The notes beneath the pieces were generated by a model that was not told the DNA's origin, did not search any database, and worked only from the letters and a program-made list of their open reading frames with translations. From CAKUFA01 sp963618735 (GTDB lineage: Bacteria; Bacillota; Clostridia; Christensenellales; Aristaeellaceae): DNA of 19,242 bases. Both the position numbers and the translations under genes were made by a program. Within the stretch, counting starts at the first letter, position 1. Each line of letters starts with the position of its first letter. The stretch lies in assembly GCA_963618735.1 (NCBI GenBank), contig CAVEUM010000032.1, positions 1-19,242 on the forward strand, in the 5' to 3' direction. This document shows, piece by piece, positions 14,692-19,242 of this stretch.

Positions 14692-16086
14692 TTATCCTTT
14701 TCTGTGGCGGTTGACACGCTGCACTGGCTTGGCCAGACCCTGCTTCGGTGCAGATGTCGGACGGCCGGGCCTGGCAGGCTGCACATGCATCTTGCCATCC
14801 TTGCCAATGGTGACACTCTGACCGCCGCGGCGAGGGGACAGCGTCTTAGCGGGTGCGGCAGGACGAGGCTTGCGCTCGGGAACTGCTTCGCCGCGCATGT
14901 TCACCTTTGCAGGAACAGGCTGGCGCTTCTTCGGCTCCGAAGGGGTGGTAACCTCCATGGGCCAGTCGCTTTCTTTCACAGGCAGCCGTCGGCCAATGAG
15001 TTTCTCCACCTGGTTGAGCTGCTTAACCTCGTCAATGCAGCAGAAGCTGATGGCATTGCCCGTGTGACCCGCACGTCCCGTGCGGCCGATGCGGTGCACG
15101 TAGCTTTCGGGCTCCATGGGCATATCATAGTTGAAAACGTGGCTGAGGCCTGCAATGTCCAGTCCTCTGGCGGCAATGTCGGTCGCCACCAGCACCTTGC
15201 AATCGCCTGTTTTGAAACGGGTCAGCGCCACCTGGCGGGCGTTCTGGCTCTTGTCGCCATGGATGGCCACGGCATCAATGCCGTCCTTGCTCAGGTCACG
15301 CACAATGCGATCCGCACCATGACGCGTGCGGGAGAACACCAGCGCGTTTTCCACCGCGGGGTCTCTCAGCAGATGTGCCAGCAGGTGCTTCTTGTTGGCT
15401 TTGTCTACATAATACAGGCACTGTTCAATGGCTTCCACCGGGCTGGACACAGGATCTACTTTCACGGATTCGGGATGGTGGAGCATTTCCATGGCGAGCT
15501 TTTCCACCTCGGCAGGCATGGTGGCGGAAAACAGCAGGGTTTGATGCTTCTCCGGCAAACGGTTAGCTATCTTGCGCACATCGTGGATAAAGCCCATGTC
15601 CAGCATGCGATCCGCCTCATCCAGCACAAAGGTTTCCACCCAGTCCAGGCGCACATAGCCCTGATTCATCAAATCGCACAGGCGACCTGGGCAGGCAACC
15701 ACCACATCCGCGCCCCGATGCAGCGCCTCTACCTGGCTCTGCTGATTCACGCCGCCAAAGATGACGCAGGAGGTTACCGGCAGCTTTCTGCCATAGGTCA
15801 CGAAATTCTCATAAATCTGCAAGGCCAGCTCGCGGGTTGGCGTTAAAATCAGGGTGCGGATAACCCGCGGTGCATCGGGCTTGCGGGGAGCTTTCACCAG
15901 ATTCTGCAGAATCGGCAGGGCAAAGGCCGCTGTTTTGCCCGTGCCCGTCTGGGCACAGCCGAGGACATCCCGTCCCTTCAGCACCAGCGGAATGGTGGCC
16001 TGCTGGATGGGCGTAGGCGTTTCATAACCGCTGCGGCGTACATTCTCCAGCAGCTGGGGCATGAGTTCCAATTGTTGAAAGGTCAT
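14692..16086 (-). CDS. DEAD-box ATP-dependent RNA helicase (RhlE/CshA-like)
   Basis: This 464-residue RNA helicase has the Q motif (F3, TPTPIQ at 23-28), motif I AQTGTGKT (45-52), PTRELA (83-88), GG (111-112), DEAD (156-159), SAT (187-189) and, in domain 2, ATDIAARGLDI and HRIGRTGR. The usual TPGR of motif Ib reads CPGR here (C132). A basic, Pro/Arg-rich tail (about 375-464) follows the core and likely binds RNA. Such proteins unwind RNA in ribosome assembly, cold adaptation or mRNA turnover; which one is not decided. AAGGA lies 5 nt before the ATG. It is monocistronic, with a structured leader. Confidence 0.95.
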   Translation of the reverse strand: MTFQQLELMPQLLENVRRSGYETPTPIQQATIPLVLKGRDVLGCAQTGTGKTAAFALPILQNLVKAPRKPDAPRVIRTLILTPTRELALQIYENFVTYGRKLPVTSCVIFGGVNQQSQVEALHRGADVVVACPGRLCDLMNQGYVRLDWVETFVLDEADRMLDMGFIHDVRKIANRLPEKHQTLLFSATMPAEVEKLAMEMLHHPESVKVDPVSSPVEAIEQCLYYVDKANKKHLLAHLLRDPAVENALVFSRTRHGADRIVRDLSKDGIDAVAIHGDKSQNARQVALTRFKTGDCKVLVATDIAARGLDIAGLSHVFNYDMPMEPESYVHRIGRTGRAGHTGNAISFCCIDEVKQLNQVEKLIGRRLPVKESDWPMEVTTPSEPKKRQPVPAKVNMRGEAVPERKPRPAAPAKTLSPRRGGQSVTIGKDGKMHVQPARPGRPTSAPKQGLAKPVQRVNRHRKG

Positions 16087-16118
16087 GTTGTTCCTTCATT
16101 TCTATTATATTCATCGTG

Positions 16119-16149
16119 CGGCCAACCATGCGCGAAAGCACGCTGGCCG
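16119..16149 (-). promoter_or_regulatory. Hairpin in the helicase mRNA leader
   Basis: CGGCCA (16119-16124) and TGGCCG (16144-16149) pair, and an inner 4-bp stem (with one G-U pair) surrounds the TTTC loop when read on the minus strand. It lies in the predicted leader about 30 nt before the ribosome site. Many helicase mRNAs have structured leaders; here a role is only inferred. Confidence 0.4.
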
Positions 16150-16180
16150 TCTGTTATCTGCCAAAGCACATAACCTATTT

Positions 16181-16209
16181 ATTTTATCATACCGTGGTTT
16201 TTTCCGCAA
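16181..16209 (-). promoter_or_regulatory. Likely promoter of the helicase gene
   Basis: On the minus strand, TTGCGG (16209-16204) and TAAAAT (16186-16181) are spaced by 17 nt. This would give a leader of about 90 nt before the ATG at 16086. The surrounding AT-rich sequence offers other weak matches. Confidence 0.5.
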
Positions 16210-16239
16210 CTATTTTGCGTTAGTCATATTTAATACATT

Positions 16240-16256
16240 TATAATACAAGTTGACA
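16240..16256 (+). promoter_or_regulatory. AT-rich promoter region upstream of the phosphohexomutase gene
   Basis: TATAAT (16240-16245) and a perfect TTGACA (16251-16256) both occur, but neither has a well-spaced partner: TTGCGT is 19 nt before TATAAT, and no good -10 lies 17 nt after TTGACA. A promoter for the gene at 16363 is very likely in 16210-16320, but its exact position is not resolved. Confidence 0.3.
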
Positions 16257-16325
16257 AAACTTTTTTCCAAACAGCAGGATTTACAGGGATTTCGGAGAAT
16301 ATCATAGGTGCATACAATTGATACG

Positions 16326-16354
16326 GCCTGCCTTGTGTGGGACGCAAAGGAGGC
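16326..16354 (+). promoter_or_regulatory. Hairpin covering the ribosome site of the phosphohexomutase gene
   Basis: GCCT-g-CCTT (16326-16334) is complementary, with one bulge, to AAGG-AGGC (16347-16354), which includes the ribosome site AAAGGAGG. The start codon follows 9 nt later. The stem could limit translation initiation, but pairing of this size may be chance. Confidence 0.4.
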
Positions 16355-16362
16355 ATTCTCTT

Positions 16363-17790
16363 ATGATTCATTTCGGTACCGGCGGCTGGCGTGCTATTAT
16401 TGGTGACGATTTTACACGCGTCAATATTCAGCGGCTTGCACTGGCTGTTGCACGGCGGATGAAGGCCGAAGAGTGCGATGGCCGCGGCTTTGTCATCGGC
16501 TATGACCGTCGGTTCCTTTCCCGCGAGGCAACCGAATGGGTGGCAGAAATCATGGCGTCGGAAGGCATTCACACCCGCGTGATTGACCGCGAGGCACCGA
16601 CGCCCCTCATTATGTTCACTGTGAAGGACTACGGCCTTTATTATGGTATGGCCGTTACCGCCAGCCATAACCCTGCCCTGTACAACGGTATTAAGCTGTT
16701 CACCAAGGGCGGACGTGACGCAGTGGAGGAAATCACCAACGAAATCGGCGATGCGGCGAACGCCATCACGGAGGATGAACTCCATCCCATCACCTATGCC
16801 CATGGTATTGAAACGGGGCTGATTGAGGAAATCAATCCGCAGAATGCTTACCTGGATAGCATCATCCGTTCTGTGAACATGGATGCCATTCGCAGCCGCG
16901 GCCTGCGCATCATCCTTGACCCCATGTACGGCGTAAGTCGTACCAGTCTGCAGACCATTCTGCTGACGGCACGCTGCGATGTGGATGTGATTCATGAGCG
17001 TCACGACACCCTGTTCGGCGGTCGTCTGCCCGCCCCCAATGTGGAAACCCTGGGCGCACTGAAGGCATCTGTGCTGCAGAATCACGCGGATATCGGCATT
17101 GCCACCGATGGCGATGCTGACCGTCTGGGGATTATCGACGACAAGGGACGGTTCATTCATCCCAATGAGATTCTGGTGCTGCTGTACGACTATCTGCTGC
17201 GCATTAAGGGCTGGCACGGCTGTGCGGTGCGCAATCTGGCAACGACCCATCTGCTGGATAAGGTCGCTGAGGCCTATGGCGAAAAGTGCTACGAGGTGCC
17301 CGTCGGCTTCAAGTATATCTCCTCCGCCATGGAGGAACACGGCGCGGTTATTGGCGGCGAGTCCAGCGGCGGTTTGACCGTTCGCGGCCACATTCAGGGC
17401 AAGGACGGCATTTACGCCGCCGCGCTGCTGGTGGAAATGCTGGCTGTCACCGGGCGCAGGCTTAGCGAATTGGTGGAAGACCTGTATAAGCGCTACGGCC
17501 GCATGGTGATGCTGGAATATGACTGGCCCTTTGACCAGGAGATGAAGGATCGTCTCCAGCGGATGCTGATGGTGGATAAAAAGCTGCCTGAGTTTACGGA
17601 AGCTATCACCTCTGTGAGCTACATGGATGGCGTGAAGGTTCGCTTCGCTGATGGCTGGCTGATTGCTCGCTTCTCCGGCACTGAGCCTCGTCTGCGGATT
17701 TTCTGCGAGATGCCCTCCGCCTCCCGTGCACGGGTGCTGGTGAAAGCCATGGCGGAATTCTGCAACTTGCCAATGAAGGACGAGGAGTAA
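16363..17790 (+). CDS. Phosphoglucomutase / phosphomannomutase
   Basis: This 475-residue alpha-D-phosphohexomutase interconverts hexose 1- and 6-phosphates, feeding nucleotide-sugar and cell-wall synthesis. The N-terminal FGTGGWRAIIGDDF is typical of the bacterial phosphoglucomutase/phosphomannomutase family. The catalytic phosphoserine is S101 in TASHNP. The metal loop is DGDADR (249-254), the sugar-binding loop is GGESSGG around E333-S335, and the phosphate-binding loop is RFSGTEPR (436-443). All four sites are intact. The ATG at 16363 has AGGAGG 9 nt upstream. Glucose versus mannose preference cannot be told from motifs alone. It is monocistronic, with a terminator. Confidence 0.93.
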   Translation: MIHFGTGGWRAIIGDDFTRVNIQRLALAVARRMKAEECDGRGFVIGYDRRFLSREATEWVAEIMASEGIHTRVIDREAPTPLIMFTVKDYGLYYGMAVTASHNPALYNGIKLFTKGGRDAVEEITNEIGDAANAITEDELHPITYAHGIETGLIEEINPQNAYLDSIIRSVNMDAIRSRGLRIILDPMYGVSRTSLQTILLTARCDVDVIHERHDTLFGGRLPAPNVETLGALKASVLQNHADIGIATDGDADRLGIIDDKGRFIHPNEILVLLYDYLLRIKGWHGCAVRNLATTHLLDKVAEAYGEKCYEVPVGFKYISSAMEEHGAVIGGESSGGLTVRGHIQGKDGIYAAALLVEMLAVTGRRLSELVEDLYKRYGRMVMLEYDWPFDQEMKDRLQRMLMVDKKLPEFTEAITSVSYMDGVKVRFADGWLIARFSGTEPRLRIFCEMPSASRARVLVKAMAEFCNLPMKDEE

Positions 17791-17826
17791 CCCGTCACGG
17801 GCACGCCTTCATTTACATGTATTTTG

Positions 17827-17859
17827 ACACCTTGCCTTTGCGGGCAGGGTGTTTTTATT
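17827..17859 (+). terminator. Terminator of the phosphohexomutase gene
   Basis: ACACCTTGCC (17827-17836) pairs over 10 bp (one G-U) with GGCAGGGTGT (17843-17852) around a 6-nt loop, followed by TTTTTATT. It lies 36 bp after the stop codon. Confidence 0.9.
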
Positions 17860-17906
17860 GTTCAGCCCTTTGTGTGGAATTGTTATAAATTCTGTCGCAA
17901 TTCTGA

Positions 17907-17936
17907 TTGATTTGCGGCACTGTCATGGAGTACAAT
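17907..17936 (+). promoter_or_regulatory. Possible promoter of the acetyltransferase gene
   Basis: TTGATT (17907-17912) and TACAAT (17931-17936) are spaced by 18 nt, 35 bp before the ATG at 17971 and after the preceding terminator. This is a moderate consensus match. Confidence 0.5.
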
Positions 17937-17970
17937 CTACCTATAACCTAACCATACGGGAGGAAAAAAC

Positions 17971-18636
17971 ATGTACAAGGGCATTAGCGACTGGGATCGC
18001 ATGGTGGCGGGTAAGCTCTACAATTCATCCAGCAAGGATATTGAAAAGCAGCACGACGCTGGCCTCCGCCGCTGCGATCGTTTTAATAAAATTGCCGTGT
18101 GGCGCAAGAAGACCAAGCAGAAGGCACTGGAGCGTCTGATCCCTTCCGCCAAAGGAAAGGGACTGAACGTTTTCGCGCCCATGTACTGCGAGTACGGCGT
18201 GAACATCCACGTGGGTGAAGGGTGCTTCATGAACTACGGCTGCACCCTGCTGGATATTTCACCCATCCGCCTTGGCAACGGCGTTTGGCTGGGTGCCAAC
18301 GTCACCTTGGCAACGCCGCTTCATCCGTTTATTGCAGAGGAACGTCTGCCGCAGAACTACCCCGATGGTTCCTTCCACGACCTGGAGTACGCTGCTCCCA
18401 TTACCATCGAGGATGGCTGCTGGATCTGCTCCAATGCCACCATCTGCGGCGGCGTGACCATCGGGAAAAACAGCATTGTGGCCGCGGGCGCCGTGGTGAC
18501 GCATGATGTGCCTGCCAACAGCATTGTGGCTGGCGTGCCTGCGCGGGTTCTTCGCAAGATTGACGAGAGCGATCGCATGAACGTATGGGATGCCTACGAG
18601 AAAAACGTGGTGCCCGTATCTGCCAGAAAGAAATAA
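17971..18636 (+). CDS. Maltose/galactoside O-acetyltransferase family protein
   Basis: This 221-residue acetyl-CoA-dependent sugar O-acetyltransferase has the LacA/Maa layout. An N-terminal helical region (about 1-60, starting MYKGISDWDRMVAGKLYN) precedes a left-handed beta-helix of hexapeptide repeats (about 65-205: VNIHVGEG, IRLGNGVWLGANV, ICGGVTIGKNSIVAAGAVVT). The likely catalytic His is H118 in TPLHPF. Between this His and the next repeats is a loop of roughly 20 residues (NYPDGSFHDLEYA) that is longer than in E. coli LacA. The ending VPARVLRKI is typical. GGGAGG lies 7 nt before the ATG. The acceptor sugar is unknown. Confidence 0.9.
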   Translation: MYKGISDWDRMVAGKLYNSSSKDIEKQHDAGLRRCDRFNKIAVWRKKTKQKALERLIPSAKGKGLNVFAPMYCEYGVNIHVGEGCFMNYGCTLLDISPIRLGNGVWLGANVTLATPLHPFIAEERLPQNYPDGSFHDLEYAAPITIEDGCWICSNATICGGVTIGKNSIVAAGAVVTHDVPANSIVAGVPARVLRKIDESDRMNVWDAYEKNVVPVSARKK

Positions 18637-18655
18637 TGCACGGGAGGTGCGTGAC

Positions 18656-19108
18656 GTGGTGGTTCTCATCGATGCAGATGCTTGCCCTGTGGTTCGCATA
18701 GCGGAAAACCTGGCGAAAAAGTACGCCATCCCGTGCATTTTGCTGTGCGACACCAATCATGTGCTGCAATCTGACTACAGCCAGGTGCGAACGATTGGTG
18801 CAGGGGCGGATGCGGTGGATTTTGCGCTCATCAACCTTTGCCACCAGGGCGATGTAGTCATTACGCAGGATTACGGCGTGGCGGCGCTGGCCCTTGGGAA
18901 AAAGGCCTACGCCATTCACCAAAGTGGAAAAATCTACACGGATGACAACATTGATGGCCTGCTCATGCAGCGGCATCTGACTAAGAAGGCTCGCAGGAGC
19001 TCCGGCAAGGTGCACTTGAAGGGTCCTGCGAAACGGACAGCGGAGGATGATCAGAGATTTCAGGTAAGTTTTGAACAACTGCTGCAAAAAGCCATGAGCG
19101 CCCTGTGA
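18656..19108 (+). CDS. UPF0178 family protein (YaiI/YqxD, DUF188)
   Basis: This 150-residue protein starts VVVLIDADACP; the DADACP motif (6-11), the central GDVVITQDYGVAALAL and the C-terminal KGPAKRTAEDDQRF segment are hallmarks of the UPF0178/DUF188 family. The fold is PIN/NYN-like by family knowledge, suggesting a nuclease, but no activity is established. The GTG at 18656 is chosen because GGGAGG lies 8 nt upstream and the length then equals the family norm. An upstream in-frame ATG at 18590 lies inside the acetyltransferase gene. With only 19 bp between them the two genes are probably co-transcribed. Confidence 0.9.
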   Translation: MVVLIDADACPVVRIAENLAKKYAIPCILLCDTNHVLQSDYSQVRTIGAGADAVDFALINLCHQGDVVITQDYGVAALALGKKAYAIHQSGKIYTDDNIDGLLMQRHLTKKARRSSGKVHLKGPAKRTAEDDQRFQVSFEQLLQKAMSAL

Positions 19109-19187
19109 TCCTTCGCATAATTTCTTCTTCTGTTACAACGAGGACTTTACTTTCATTCTTACTGACCAGGGGACACAAATCGAGGGT

Positions 19188-19229
19188 CTTCGCCCCTGCA
19201 CCCTTCGGAGTGCACTTCTTATAAGGAGT
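19188..19229. repeat. Diverged partial relative of the inverted-repeat element
   Basis: The stretch ending CTTCGGAGTGCACTTCTT (19204-19221) matches 22 of 29 positions of the left arm and adjoining bases of copy 1 (8762-8790). It is preceded by CGCCCCTG (19191-19198), like the left arm of copy 2. The rest of the element, if present, is beyond the window. It begins about 80 bp after the stop codon of the UPF0178 gene. Confidence 0.5.
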
Positions 19230-19242
19230 GCTGCAATACCCA

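Noticed and set aside
18590..18655. N-terminal extension of the UPF0178 protein from the ATG at 18590
   Set aside because: It overlaps the acetyltransferase gene, has no ribosome site, and the added residues do not belong to the family. GTG 18656 has GGGAGG at the right distance.

Overview
The window looks like chromosomal core DNA from a moderately GC-rich Gram-positive anaerobe of the class Clostridia. This is an inference from gene content and order: a ZapA / U32-family / MutS2 neighbourhood, OmpR-type two-component genes, strong AGGAGG-type ribosome sites, sigma-A-like promoters and tRNAs without an encoded CCA. I cannot name a genus. No phage, plasmid, CRISPR or defence genes are visible.

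Layout. Positions 1-54 hold the 5' part of a tRNA-Arg(CCU) on the minus strand. Minus-strand genes at 161-3904 form one cluster: a zinc-ribbon membrane protein, a small two-TM protein with an extracytoplasmic beta-rich domain, and a DUF2142-type polytopic membrane protein. The cluster has a good promoter in front and a hairpin terminator behind. Positions 4044-5093 (minus) encode a flippase-like integral membrane protein (UPF0104/LPG synthase TM family), divergent from tRNA-Ser(GCU) at 5262-5350.

The plus strand then carries a cyclophilin (5506), zapA (6091) and a long U32-family protein (6407-8713). A 558-bp gap follows, holding two copies of an imperfect inverted-repeat element. A five-gene run comes next (9272-14607): mutS2, an OmpR-type response regulator, a sensor kinase, an AroQ chorismate mutase and shikimate kinase. 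It is tightly spaced and probably one operon. It ends at a strong bidirectional terminator shared with a convergent DEAD-box RNA helicase (14692-16086, minus). After that come a phosphoglucomutase/phosphomannomutase (16363), a maltose/galactoside O-acetyltransferase family gene (17971) and a UPF0178 (YaiI/YqxD) gene (18656), all on plus. The window ends in a partial relative of the repeat element.

Most genes are housekeeping: cell division, DNA maintenance, aromatic amino acid supply, RNA remodelling and sugar phosphate metabolism. The least explained signals are the repeat family at 8717-9127 (with a relative at 19188-19229), the split DUF2142/accessory-domain gene pair, and several leader or intergenic hairpins. 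I did not find a clearly novel multi-gene system.
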